From assembly GCA_038363925.1 (NCBI GenBank), contig JAQQWL010000008.1, positions 1-64,000 of the forward strand: a DNA stretch of 64,000 nt, read 5' to 3'. Below, in pieces: positions 21,794 to 31,964 of this stretch; the first letter of the stretch is position 1; every line of letters starts with the position of its first letter. The translations under genes were made by a program, and so were the position numbers. The DNA comes from Apiospora phragmitis. Taxonomy: Eukaryota > Ascomycota > Sordariomycetes > Amphisphaeriales > Apiosporaceae. Below the pieces are notes generated by a model that was given only the letters and a program-made list of their open reading frames with translations, did not search any database and was not told where the DNA came from.

Positions 21794-22668
21794 TTATCGG
21801 GTAGTGGCCTTGGGCTTGGGCTGCGAGCCCTTGGCGCCCTGCTTGCCAACGATACGCTGAGTCTGGCCCTTGGAGGCGACAGTGGCGCGCTTGGCCTTCT
21901 CCTCCTTCTTGACGGCCATAGCAGCGGCCTTCTTCTCCTTGGCCTCCTTGACGGCGGCAGAGCGGGCGGCGGTGCGGGCCTCGGGTCTCATGGAGCGGCG
22001 CTCCTTGATGACATCGAGAGAAGCACCAACGATAGCACGCTGGGCCTTGACGGTTCGGCGGGTTCGCTTCTTGGCAACTTCCTGTAGTGGGTGTCAGTCA
22101 CATATCTTCCCGCCAAGTGACATGGGCCTTCTCCTTCAAAAGGGTATCGCATATAATGACGTATGGGAGCCTCGATTGAAGATGAAGGCCAGTAGATGGG
22201 TCCGTACCTCAGAAATACCCTTGCGGTGCTGGCGGCGGAAGAGAACGGTCCATGCAATGCGACGGGGGTTCTTGCGCTGCAGGAACAGCGACTCGGACTT
22301 GCCGTTCTGGAAGCGGAAGATCTTGCTGTCGCCACGGACGTAGAGCTTACCCTGTGGGTTGAAGGTCTCGCATTAGCATCATGTCCATTATTCTTGTATC
22401 AAGCCAATATCTCTAGGATTGAAGCGATAAACAGCACAGCTCAAGGCCGACAGGCGGGCATCGCAATGTACAGTATCTTGCGAAGATAACAAGTGCAAGC
22501 CAGCACAGCCATCGGCCCGTCGCAGTCTCCGATCGCTCCAGCCCTGTCCTATTGCCCAGATATTCGGTCTTTCCATCCATCCATCATGAATGTTCGCAGG
22601 GAGATATGATGTCGTACCTTGCCGGGGTAAATTCTCTGGCCCGAGAAGGTATCGTCGTAGGTTCTCAT
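21794..22668 (-). CDS. RPL24: 60S ribosomal protein L24 (eL24)
   Basis: Structural protein of the cytosolic large ribosomal subunit. Start ATG 22668 (MRTYDDTFSGQRIYPGK). Two introns, 22352-22617 (266 nt, long for this window) and 22082-22207, yield 480 nt, 160 codons including stop and about 159-160 aa. Conserved eL24 core: IYPGKGKLYVRGDSKIFRF, SESLFLQRKNPRRIAWTVLF, RRQHRKGISEEVAKKRTRRT and VKAQRAIVGASLDVIKERRS. The Ala/Lys-rich helical tail is typical of the C-terminus that bridges the two subunits. Start and splice junctions are unambiguous. A long first intron close to the start codon is usual for fungal ribosomal protein genes. Confidence 0.97.
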
Positions 22669-23260
22669 TTTGGCGATTTGTCGAGAACTCTCGGGGAATT
22701 GGGCTGTGGTGGGTTAGTTGGTCGTCGTGGTCGGATTGAAGGAAAAATGTCACACGGAATTGATGGACGTCCACAAATTGACCAGGCGCTCTCCAATTTC
22801 GACTTGGACTGGGAATGTGTGGGATTGGATAAGCCAGGCAATTATTAGGGTCGGCTAGTTTTTTCTGTCTAACCCGTGTTGTGTGGCGTCACGTGGCTTG
22901 GGCGTGGAACCATCTGTGGCTCGGGCTCGTTTAAATGCATGTACCTCACGGAGTAGTATGTACCCTAACTGTCTCATCGGGCACAGGAGAGTTTACAGCA
23001 ATAGATACAATGTAGCAATGAGCATTTTCCCCAGTCTGCTCATCAAGAAAATATAAACTATTGGAAACCTATTACAGCCTAATACTGAACTTCGAATCTG
23101 GTACATATAGGACGCTCAGGTGCCTATTATGTGTTTCTGTAGAGCCATGGAAGTTAGAAGAGAAGTGGAAGGACCCACCTGATCTTCCCTATTGATATCA
23201 GAGTCTCCGAATAACTCTGCTTGACTTCCCACCTGAGAATAGTAGAAATAGCATGCTTCC
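22669..23260. other. Bidirectional promoter region, RPL24 and TAD1
   Basis: About 590 bases between two divergent starts. No coding sequence. It presumably carries both promoters; I can point to no specific site. Confidence 0.5.
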
Positions 23261-24631
23261 ATGGGTGTCACCCCGGATATCATAGCATCTCTCGTGCTGC
23301 AAGAATACGACAAGCTCCCCGTGAAGCGAAAGCCGCCGGTGCGCGACAATGGCATCCACGAATGGGTGCCCCTGAGCGGCATCGTGGCCGAGCTTCGAGG
23401 AAACGACCTACGATGTCTGTCACTTGCGTAAGCTAATTTCTAGAATAATTCCTATACGCCATTTTGCTGAAACTCTCCCCCTCTCTCTGCTCTTGCGCAG
23501 GACTGGTATGAAATGCCTTCCTCAGGCGAAATTGCCCTTGGCCCGGGGTAACGTGCTGCACGACTGGCACGCCGAGGTGCTCGCGATCCGTGCCTTCAAC
23601 CGCTTCGTGCTCGACGAGTGCAAGTTCCTGGCCGAGGGCGGACCGGAGGCCGAGTCCCTATTCCTACGGCGTCGGCACGTAGACGAGCTGCAGGAGCTTG
23701 CCACCGCTACCACTCCCTGGTGCGGTCAACCATTCGCCTGGCGGGACGATGTCAAGCTGCACATGTATTGCTCCGAAGCGCCTTGTAAGCTAGCTATACA
23801 CTAAACACCAAGTACTTCAAGCAGAAGTAGAACATGACTAACATATGACCTGTCTGTTTTACCAGGCGGCGACGCATCTATGGAACTAACCATGGCCGCA
23901 CAAGCCGACGCACCCCCTGGGAACTCCCTTCTCCCGTTGTCAGCCCGCCCAACATCTCTGACCTCGATTCTGCTGCTGCCGATGCCGCCGCCGCTCTCTC
24001 TTCTCTCCCCGGCCGCACCTACTTCCAGCACCTAGGCATCGTCCGCCGCAAGCCGGCGCGCGGCGACGCGCCGGCCACGCTCTCCAAGTCGTGCTCGGAC
24101 AAGCTGGCGCTGCGGCAGTGCACGAGCCTGCTGTCATCGACAGCGTCGCTGCTCGTGAGCCCGACGCACGCGTACCTGAGCACCCTGATCCTGCCGGCGT
24201 CGCAGTACTCGGCGACGGGCTGCGAGAGGGCCTTCTCCGGCCGCGGCCGCATGGCGGCGGTGAAGGAGAAAATAGATCAGCAGCACGGGGGCTACCGGTT
24301 CGCGCCGTTCCGGGTCGACACCACAGACCTCGAGTTCGCGTTCTCGCGGCGCGGCGTGACTAATCGATTAGCTCGAGAAGGCGCGGCGGCTGCTGCTGCT
24401 GTTGCTGCTGCTGCGGACAAGATAGCGGCGAGCAACCTGGCAGTGGCGTGGACGGCCAGTGGATTGGAAGAGGCATCTCTGGGCGGCACATTGCAGGGTC
24501 GGAAACTGTTCGACCCGCGGGGGGCCAGCTTTGCTTCTCGGAGGAAGATGTGGGTGCTTGCAGTCGAGATTGCTTCTATGCTAGGTGCAGGTCTAGTTGG
24601 AATACAGAAAACGTTGGAGGTCCAGAATTAG
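23261..24631 (+). CDS. TAD1: tRNA-specific adenosine deaminase 1 (A37 to inosine)
   Basis: ADAR-related deaminase converting adenosine 37 of eukaryotic tRNA-Ala to inosine. Start ATG 23261 (MGVTPDIIASLVLQEYDKLP). Introns 23428-23500 and 23785-23865. Catalytic motifs: TGMKCLP, DWHAEVLAIRAFNRF (HAE: zinc ligand His and catalytic Glu) and SEAPCGDASMEL (PCG zinc cysteine, formed across the second intron). Later motifs: LGIVRRKPARGD, LSKSCSDKLALRQ (third zinc-ligand region) and PTHAYLSTLILP. A missing base in the C-run at 23913-23917 breaks the frame after MAAQADAPP. Restoring it gives 1218 nt, 405 aa. A GCG/GCT-type triplet run encodes an alanine tract near 24390-24420. Confidence 0.93.
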
Positions 24632-25177
24632 GGGAGCTGAAGCAATCAGACATGCTTCAGCCAAGGATATATGTCAAAAGTAAGGCGACTTCGACTGCTC
24701 TGAAGGGCTGGGCAAAGAATGACGGAGACGACGACTTCAGTTTGTAAAAGGAAAGTACAATTTGAGGAACGTAATTTCATTTTTTCTTTCTTAGCAAGAC
24801 TGGTATCGATCCTCCGTCTACCAAGCCTCAGATGGCCAGCGGAGCTTGTTCCAGCTACAGCCACATGACCAAAAGATTTGCCTTCCTCACACGAGACATG
24901 CCGGTGGTGTCGGAAATACAAACTAGCAGTCCCCTATCAGAAGACGATAGTTCATGACAAATCGATCATAACTATCAAAGGTGTATCAGACTCCATCCCT
25001 CTGCTTTCGCCCTTAAAAGATGAGAAACCCTTCGTCCCTTTTTCGTTACCCATGTGATCCCAATCCTTATGCTTAGACCAATACCTTTCCGTTGTCATGC
25101 TCTCCGTCCAGAGACCGGATCAAATGGGAATGTGTATCCGCGGTGGGGGATCTCGGAACAGATAGTTGAGGTCATAT
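24632..25177. other. Intergenic between convergent genes
   Basis: 3' flanks of TAD1 and the NAC beta subunit. No additional gene seen. Confidence 0.5.
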
Positions 25178-25854
25178 TTATTCGACCTTGCTCTCGAAGT
25201 TCTCGCCAGCGACCAGGTCGGGGATGTCGTCGTCATCGGCCTCCTTCTCGCCCTTGGACATGCTCTGGTAGCTCTCAGCCAGCTTACGGAGAGAGGCTAA
25301 GGAGTCAGGCCCCAGCTGGTTGAGGATACCAGGGACAAGCTCGGTGAGCTCCTTGTCCTCACCGTTGCCGTAGATGGCAAAGGTGTTGGCGGGAACGGCG
25401 GCGTGAACTGCGACACGGGGGTTAGTTCTAGTGATTGCTAACAATTTTGGCAGGAACACATTGTTTTTCCTTCACGGAATGTATGTAGTGTGTAGAACGG
25501 GTGCGTGTGGGCGAGTTTACGTACCCTTGGGGGCAGAGAAGTGGATGACGTTGCCGTCGGCCTTGAACATGTTGACCTCCTCGATTGCCTGGATGGGCTG
25601 CACGTTCAGCTTCTTGAGAGTAGCCTGGAGCTTCTTGTCATCGTTGGCGCTGCGGGCGACGTTGCGCTTCTGCTTGTGTCTCGGGGTGCCCTTGCCACCT
25701 AGTGAATTTCGTTCGTTAACTCATGCCGCCTTGTTCCTGGACTCCTCGCAATGCTATTTCGGGTGCGAATAGTAAGAATAATATTAAACATACCAGTTCG
25801 CGAAGGCGCGGCACCGCCGAACTTCTTCTTGAGGATCTCCTGCACGTCCGCCAT
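25178..25854 (-). CDS. EGD1: Nascent polypeptide-associated complex subunit beta
   Basis: NAC-beta (BTF3/Egd1) pairs with NAC-alpha at the ribosomal exit tunnel and shields new chains, influencing targeting to mitochondria and ER. Start ATG 25854 ([19 protein letters not shown]). Introns 25699-25793 and 25408-25524 give exactly 465 nt, 154 aa. It contains the ribosome-binding RRKxxKK-like motif variant PRHKQKRNV, then [20 protein letters not shown] and [19 protein letters not shown] of the NAC domain, and an acidic tail [19 protein letters not shown]. Intact. Confidence 0.97.
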
Positions 25855-26470
25855 CTTGATTCAAATGAGCTGTGGTCGAAAAAGAGAAATTGCGCGGGGT
25901 TCCAACGAGGCTTTGGGAAGCGAGGAAAATATGTTAGCTGGGGTTTATGTAGTTTGATTGGAAATTGGACGCCCCCAAGGAAAACAGAAAGGCTCAGGTT
26001 CCAGGCCAGCCGAGCAGGTAAATCGAGCAGCACTTACCCCAGAGATATTATTATATGCCGTAAAATCGTATTCTTCGTCGGGAATAGCTCTCGGTCAATC
26101 GGGGCGGGTGAGGCTCGAAACTCTTCGTCTCTCCAGAGCTTCCAAATGTGCGTGCTCGCCCTGTGGATCAACCCTCTTCCCGCTTCTGCTACAGCGATAC
26201 ACTCCACCTTCTGCATAATTCGACCTAACCACTGGCCCATACTGATTCAGCCGCGTTCTATGCAATCTTCACACTGTGGATTGCAACCACCCCTCATCGT
26301 TATCTCATATCTAAGGTTACCTACGTTAGATAGAACACGGAAGACAGCAAATAGTGGTCTATAGGTTCTAGTTTGACCTATCATCTCAGTCGCTGGCTAA
26401 TCGCTAATTTTCTATACTACATATGGCGGCAATAATTAACTCGTGAACTGAAGCAGGTGGTGCAGAAATA
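25855..26470. other. Intergenic, no gene recognised
   Basis: Upstream of EGD1 and downstream of the RdRP stop. No coding or RNA gene seen. Confidence 0.5.
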
Positions 26471-29400
26471 TCACAAGCCCAGTCGCTCCAAGCCCCGAAG
26501 TCCGTTGTCCTCTTCCTCCATCTCCACTTCCTCTTCGACGTCCTCAACCTCTTCGAGGTCATCACTGGGCGTAGCGGCGGTGGTGGTAGTTTCTTCGCTG
26601 GAGGAAGTCAACAGGTCAGGTGTCTCAGCTTTTCCCTCCCCAGCTGCTTCATCATCCATGACACCACCTCCGTCGCCTGCCTCAAGGGCTCCGATGAATA
26701 GCTCTTGCCCACGGTGAATTACCTTACCGTTATCAAGTTCGACGATAGGCGGCCCATCTGCCTTGAATGCGTCGGCTCTGACTATCTCGGGCATATCTAT
26801 CTTGTCCACTTCCAAGGCTTTGCCGTCATTGTCCGTGGCGATCTTGCCCAATTCGTAGTGAAAAAGCCACGGAAAGCTGAGCAGTGGCATTTGTTCAGGT
26901 ATCTTACGCCGCTTGGGGATCATCTGGCCCGCTATCAACCGTACCTGCCCACACTGTTGCAAAGCAACTTGCACCTCTTCCCAAGTGATCTGGTAGGCTG
27001 CCGCTATGAACGGATATGGCAGTTGTGTTTCCTCGTCTTGGTCTTTTGCTCCCATCTCTTCGCGGCACGCCGCCACGAAGCGGTCACGCAAGCCCAGCAT
27101 GACAGTCCCCATATCTTCCTGCAACTTGTATTCTGTGCCAATACGAGGTTTACTCATGACGAAGGTGGTCCATATCTCAAATTCCGTTGTGATCTCCCTC
27201 TGATTCATGACTCTTCTCATAGCAATGTCATACTGCGACTTGACGCGCCGTGCCTTGGCGAGCAGCTGGTCGCTTAGTTTGTAGCGGCGCAGGATACGCA
27301 GGTCGAAGGCACCGTCGTACTTGGGTGTGAAGTCGACAGCCGCGATGAGATCGTATAGCTTTCCCAGAATCTTGTTGGATTTGTATGATTTTCTCTCTGG
27401 CTTGCCCATGAAGTGTGGCCAGTTTTTCGGTCGCAACTTCGAGTTCAGATGCGCTTTCTGACCGGTCTTGACATAATCAACTGCGTTCGAATGTAATTTG
27501 GCAAGTTCGATGCAAATGTCGGACTTCGGACCGTTGGGGAGCCTGTCTGCCATAGCAACATGCGCATGTGCAATGGCACCGAGTGAGTCATTCTTGATGT
27601 ACTTGACAAAGAATCGTATAATGTCGTCGATTTCAACGCCGCGATCGAGTTCCTTAGGCTTGACCACATCATGATTGAGGGGCGGATGGTTCCATTCATC
27701 GGGTATCAGTCGTGGATCCCAGAATACGAAATAGTCATCTCCGTCTAGATCACCGCCAGAACACATTGAAGGCAAGTCTCGGTCGCCTTGGCCAGGGAAC
27801 ACAACAACATCGCGGAGATGTCGAAGCTTGGGAACATCTACGGCCTCGACGACTCGTAGGTCGCCTGGGTGCAGGGATGGATTACGGCCAACGACACACA
27901 AGCCATTAATGATGCGATAGTTATCAGGCTCATCGATCTCGGGCACTTGCAGGAATATTTGCGGGAGGATCTCTCTGTTCTTGGTCATGTCAGACTCTTC
28001 GGCATGTTTGTGACCGCGTAGAGACTTGGTCTCGTCAACGCAACCAAAAACAAAGGCTCCTTGATCGACAACTATACGAGCCTTCTCCCGCAAGAGCTTC
28101 ATTGACCATGCTCTCCAGAGTTGCAAAACGGTAAGGGCAAATGGCTCATTTACTGTCATGAAGCCATCGTAGATCATTTGCCCCAGAATGGTCGTGATGC
28201 CGTTCTCGTCTATGAAGCGACTGAGCAGTCGCAGGGCCGTATCCTGATCTTCCATGGCAACTCGATAGTCGGTTAATTGATTCTTAGTCAAGTCCAGGAA
28301 TACTTTATCTGAAATGCCGAGACAACTGAGGATCGCAATAGTCTGGCGGTTTAGGGTGGCCACTGAGAACCGTGACGGTCGGATGATCTCGATGTTTCTG
28401 GCTATAGATGTGAACTTGTTCTGTGAAGGCCGAATATGAATCTCGTTCCACTTGACGTCATCCCATGTGACGAGGATGCCTTTGTTTCCTCCCATGCGGA
28501 ACTGGAAGGCTGCCGGTGAACCATGCTTCTTCAACATCTTGAGCTGGCCTGCAATATCCTTGGCCAGATAGATGCCTATTTTACCCACACCGTCGGTAAA
28601 ACACCACTCTTTGTGCTCGATATCAGGGACATGAGTATGGTCAACTGGAATGCCTTTCGGGCTCCGCGTTGTGGAGAAGCATTGCCCAAGGCGAGATGCA
28701 TAATTGGCGACAACCTTGATGTGATCGAAGTTTCCCATCCAGTCTCGAATGTCGTCACAGCTTTGAGCCCCGGTGGGAGAGAAGAAATAAGCGCCATGCT
28801 CCCTGAACTGGGAATTTCCGAAAGCCAAGAATTGGTAGCGTCGGTCGCCAATGCGAATGCCGTTTCTCAGAGTACTGAAAACCCTGTTGAAGAGATTGTG
28901 GTTTTTCTCGCTGTCCTGGTCAGAAGAGAGGCGGCCTTCAGTACGTTCATCCGTAAACTGGACACGCAGGAAGAGATCAATATTTCCCTCATACTGTCGA
29001 AGAACTCTGTTCGTGACCTCCAAAGTTGGAGATCCTAAGTACATTGTTGATGGCGTGACAATGACTTTTCTGACCCAGGCACAGTGCTCATAACTGAAAC
29101 CAGGAGTATAAGTTAGAGCGTTACCGTTTCCAAGGACAGACATGGGATCGTAGACACGCTTGCGACCATCTGTGACATATTCCAGAAGATTTCTGGCCTT
29201 GTTGAAGCGTCTTCTGTTGATAAAGCTCCAAGTGTTTAGGAGGTGTGGAATCTCACTTGGTTCGGTTCCGGTCCCGGTTTCGGGGCCAAACTCTGGGCCA
29301 GGGGTTGGGACCAGATTGGCAAGCGCGACGAGGAAGTCGAGGGTGATGCTCTGCTCAGTGAAAACGCCCTGCGATATAGCAGCCTCCAGTTGATATCGGA

Positions 29401-30544
29401 TTTCAAAGGGGAGATGGACACTATCGGTGTTGTGCAAAAGCTCAAGATCAGAAGCCATACCAGAGGTGGGGGCGTCAATCATGTCCCATAGATTCGACGG
29501 AGTTCCCGGCCGTGTCTTGAAGTCTTTCGCGCTTACTTCGGTGAACTGGATGTTGAAATCAGAAAGAGCCGACTTCATTTCCTGCCACGCCGTCTTACTG
29601 CCGGCATCCATGGTCAGTCGGTAAGTGGTCCAGCGACCAATATCAACAAACTGATTCGGTCTTCTCAGCGAAGTGACTTCTTCCCTTGAGTCGGACTCGT
29701 ACTTGATGGTACCTACCCTTTGCCAGGCTTCATGGTCTCCCCATCGTGCCTGTGTCTCGTCGACCTGGCTACGCGTTATGATATGCGGGCTGTACTCGTG
29801 GAAGGCCGGTGGGCTCTCCAAAGGTATCACCAACTCCTCAAGGCCATTGTCCTTTCTGATGGAGTATATCTTTGTGGCATGGCTGAATTGGATCACAGCC
29901 TTGTATCTGTGTTGCTGTGAGTTTGGTAGGCTGTCCAGGTCTTCGCTGGAGTCGGTGTTGCGTGGCTTCGGGACTGAGCAGGGGAACACGATCTCAAGCT
30001 TCTTGAACTTGAGCTTTGCAGACAGAGAAAAGGCCAATGTTGCATCTGCAGGATACTGGATAGATCGCATGACATCCATGGTTGACTCTTGCGAAAGGAA
30101 GCCGAAATCAAGGCCAAGTAAACGGATTTTCATATCCGCTGGGAATGCCAGGCCAGTGACAGGGCTTCTGATGAGCTCGGGTTGTCGAGGATCTAGACGT
30201 TTGACTGATACCTTAACCGGATGTGGGAGGAATCCTATGGTAATTGTTCCATTCTCCCAGAAGGGAGTTTGAGGTGGTGGCGAGAACCGAACGATCGCAA
30301 CCCTCTTGTTTGCATTGCGACTATCTGGCTTGACTTCGATGAAGGCGACTTCACCCAATGGCTTGAACACCCGTCGCAGAGTCTGCGGGTTCACATCAGC
30401 TGGGAGATTTTGCAGCCGAACAGCAAGTTCGGACCATTTTCTCCAGGCATGGTTATCGGGTTGCTGGGATTGCTTGATAGGTCGTCTCCAAGGCGCGCCC
30501 GGCGCATGACTGCCATTCTTCATATTGGCACCCTCGCTATTCAT
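26471..30544 (-). CDS. RNA-dependent RNA polymerase (RNA-silencing type)
   Basis: 1357-aa cellular RdRP of the eukaryotic silencing family (QDE-1/SAD-1/RDR), which makes double-stranded RNA for Dicer. The coding sequence is one uninterrupted exon from ATG 30544 to TGA 26471-26473. An RRM-like N-terminus (residues about 40-115) shows VRLQNLP and NKRVAIVRF as RNP2 and RNP1. The catalytic loop CSGGDLDGDDYFVFWD at about residue 930 holds the DxDGD metal-binding aspartates. Other family blocks: WCFTDGVGKIG, FQFRMGGNKGILV, IVVDQGAFVFGCVDE, QIFLQVP and VVFPGQGDRDLPSMC. The C-terminal 60 residues are acidic and Thr/Ser-rich. A GTAAGT site at 30750 suggests a 5'-UTR intron (inference). The short N-terminus with an RRM looks nearer the SAD-1-like clade than QDE-1, but I cannot place it firmly. 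Confidence 0.95.
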   Translation of the reverse strand: MNSEGANMKNGSHAPGAPWRRPIKQSQQPDNHAWRKWSELAVRLQNLPADVNPQTLRRVFKPLGEVAFIEVKPDSRNANKRVAIVRFSPPPQTPFWENGTITIGFLPHPVKVSVKRLDPRQPELIRSPVTGLAFPADMKIRLLGLDFGFLSQESTMDVMRSIQYPADATLAFSLSAKLKFKKLEIVFPCSVPKPRNTDSSEDLDSLPNSQQHRYKAVIQFSHATKIYSIRKDNGLEELVIPLESPPAFHEYSPHIITRSQVDETQARWGDHEAWQRVGTIKYESDSREEVTSLRRPNQFVDIGRWTTYRLTMDAGSKTAWQEMKSALSDFNIQFTEVSAKDFKTRPGTPSNLWDMIDAPTSGMASDLELLHNTDSVHLPFEIRYQLEAAISQGVFTEQSITLDFLVALANLVPTPGPEFGPETGTGTEPSEIPHLLNTWSFINRRRFNKARNLLEYVTDGRKRVYDPMSVLGNGNALTYTPGFSYEHCAWVRKVIVTPSTMYLGSPTLEVTNRVLRQYEGNIDLFLRVQFTDERTEGRLSSDQDSEKNHNLFNRVFSTLRNGIRIGDRRYQFLAFGNSQFREHGAYFFSPTGAQSCDDIRDWMGNFDHIKVVANYASRLGQCFSTTRSPKGIPVDHTHVPDIEHKEWCFTDGVGKIGIYLAKDIAGQLKMLKKHGSPAAFQFRMGGNKGILVTWDDVKWNEIHIRPSQNKFTSIARNIEIIRPSRFSVATLNRQTIAILSCLGISDKVFLDLTKNQLTDYRVAMEDQDTALRLLSRFIDENGITTILGQMIYDGFMTVNEPFALTVLQLWRAWSMKLLREKARIVVDQGAFVFGCVDETKSLRGHKHAEESDMTKNREILPQIFLQVPEIDEPDNYRIINGLCVVGRNPSLHPGDLRVVEAVDVPKLRHLRDVVVFPGQGDRDLPSMCSGGDLDGDDYFVFWDPRLIPDEWNHPPLNHDVVKPKELDRGVEIDDIIRFFVKYIKNDSLGAIAHAHVAMADRLPNGPKSDICIELAKLHSNAVDYVKTGQKAHLNSKLRPKNWPHFMGKPERKSYKSNKILGKLYDLIAAVDFTPKYDGAFDLRILRRYKLSDQLLAKARRVKSQYDIAMRRVMNQREITTEFEIWTTFVMSKPRIGTEYKLQEDMGTVMLGLRDRFVAACREEMGAKDQDEETQLPYPFIAAAYQITWEEVQVALQQCGQVRLIAGQMIPKRRKIPEQMPLLSFPWLFHYELGKIATDNDGKALEVDKIDMPEIVRADAFKADGPPIVELDNGKVIHRGQELFIGALEAGDGGGVMDDEAAGEGKAETPDLLTSSSEETTTTAATPSDDLEEVEDVEEEVEMEEEDNGLRGLERLGL

Positions 30545-30764
30545 GGTAAACGATATTGTTGGTGAAATTAAGAATTTTGATGTCAGGTTGGAGTCCGAAA
30601 AGTCGAGAGATGAGATGTTATCATGGCCTTGACTTCGCTCTGTATTGTCATTCCAGAGGAGCTCGCCAGTCGATAACCACTAGAAACTGTACTGTGACAG
30701 AAATGTGATGAGCCCTAAGTCCAGAGGAGTTGCCACTTCTAATCACTTACCTCCCAGAGAAATT

Positions 30765-30788
30765 GTGAAAGTGAAAGTGAAAGTGAAA
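30765..30788 (+). repeat. (GTGAAA)x4 tandem repeat
   Basis: Four perfect GTGAAA units about 220 bases upstream of the RdRP start codon. Confidence 0.85.
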
Positions 30789-30935
30789 ACGAATTTTTTG
30801 TCTCTGTCCTTGTGTGGTTGAGAAGGAACGTCCGAGAGGCGGAGGGCAAGGAAGAAATGGTAAAAGAGACCGAGAGAAGGGAAGGTGCGTAGAAATCAAC
30901 CCAGTGTCTCGTTTGCACGGAAAGAAGTATGTAAG

Positions 30936-30956
30936 TAGGTACATGTAATGTACCTA
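30936..30956. repeat. Inverted repeat TAGGTACAT / ATGTACCTA
   Basis: Two perfect 9-bp arms separated by three bases. One of several TAGGTAC-type palindromic sites in intergenic DNA of this window. Confidence 0.7.
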
Positions 30957-31964
30957 AAGCAGGTCAATAGGAGGTAAAGAAGAAGGATGTATGGATACAA
31001 TCAACTATTGTTGGGTGCAAGTTCTGATCGTCGATGAAGATCGCCTAATGAAAACGACTTGACTTTGCAGTGAGTATTCAGTACTCACCTACTTATTTTC
31101 TCCATCAACTTTTATGCCTTGATTCCTTTTAGATCACCCAGAGGCTTTTTTATTCAATATCATCGCCGAGCTAGGAAGGGTACTGCTACTACAGGGAAGG
31201 GATGAGAGAGTGTTTGCCCATATCTGCAAGGAGAGGCTTGCATTCACTTCGCTGTATCGGGTATCTGCAGCTTGATGATCTGTTGTGAGTGGACGTTTGT
31301 TCAATGAGAATGTGATCACTTAAGGTAATGAGATAATCACATTTGGGTTTGTCGATGTTTGAAATCCGAGAAGTCCTGGAGAGTGTTAGTGCTTGCTCAT
31401 AATATTATATCACTTACTGGCCATTCTACATCTAGGTCTTGATACTGATCATTACCGATGCGCCACCGCACCTCAATATGTATAACCATGGAATTTTGAG
31501 GGCCAGGTGCTGGCTCTAACGCCCAGAGGGACAAGAAGTCAAAGAAATTAAACAGTTGTAATATATTGTTATATATATATGTAGCGCAACCGCAGCAAGA
31601 GCTCAGCCTGTATTTACAACACCTGTGCGACGAATAGATAAAGAATAGCTTACAATGAACCCTAAGTATGGCATACTAATAACTGCAAAATAGCTTTTCG
31701 TGACCAATGATGATGATATGCATAATAGTGAAAAGGGGTTGGGCGGCTTAGGTTTGGTATATCCATCGTGCAAGATTTGAGTTGTAGAAAATTGTAAATG
31801 CCGCATATTGATATTGCTTTAGGCAATAAGCTGCCTGTGTTGCTTCACGATTGAACATCTGAGGATGTACTTTGTTGACTTTGTTGACTCGCTCGTGTCG
31901 TAACATCTCACCTAGTAAGACCAAGGCTGTACCGCCACGGTCATCTTCAGTAGCTGATTTGACT

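Larger units (their letters stand above)
30545..31964. other. Upstream region of RdRP, no other gene
   Basis: Contains a hexanucleotide repeat (30765-30788), a possible 5'-UTR donor site at 30750, and a 9-bp-arm inverted repeat at 30936-30956. No coding sequence recognised. Confidence 0.5.

Noticed and set aside
26705..27277. 190-codon open frame on the plus strand
   Set aside because: Lies antisense inside the RNA-dependent RNA polymerase coding exon and shows no family resemblance; a shadow of the real gene.
29673..30272. 199-codon open frame on the plus strand
   Set aside because: Antisense to the RdRP coding sequence, no domain, composition mirrors the coding strand.
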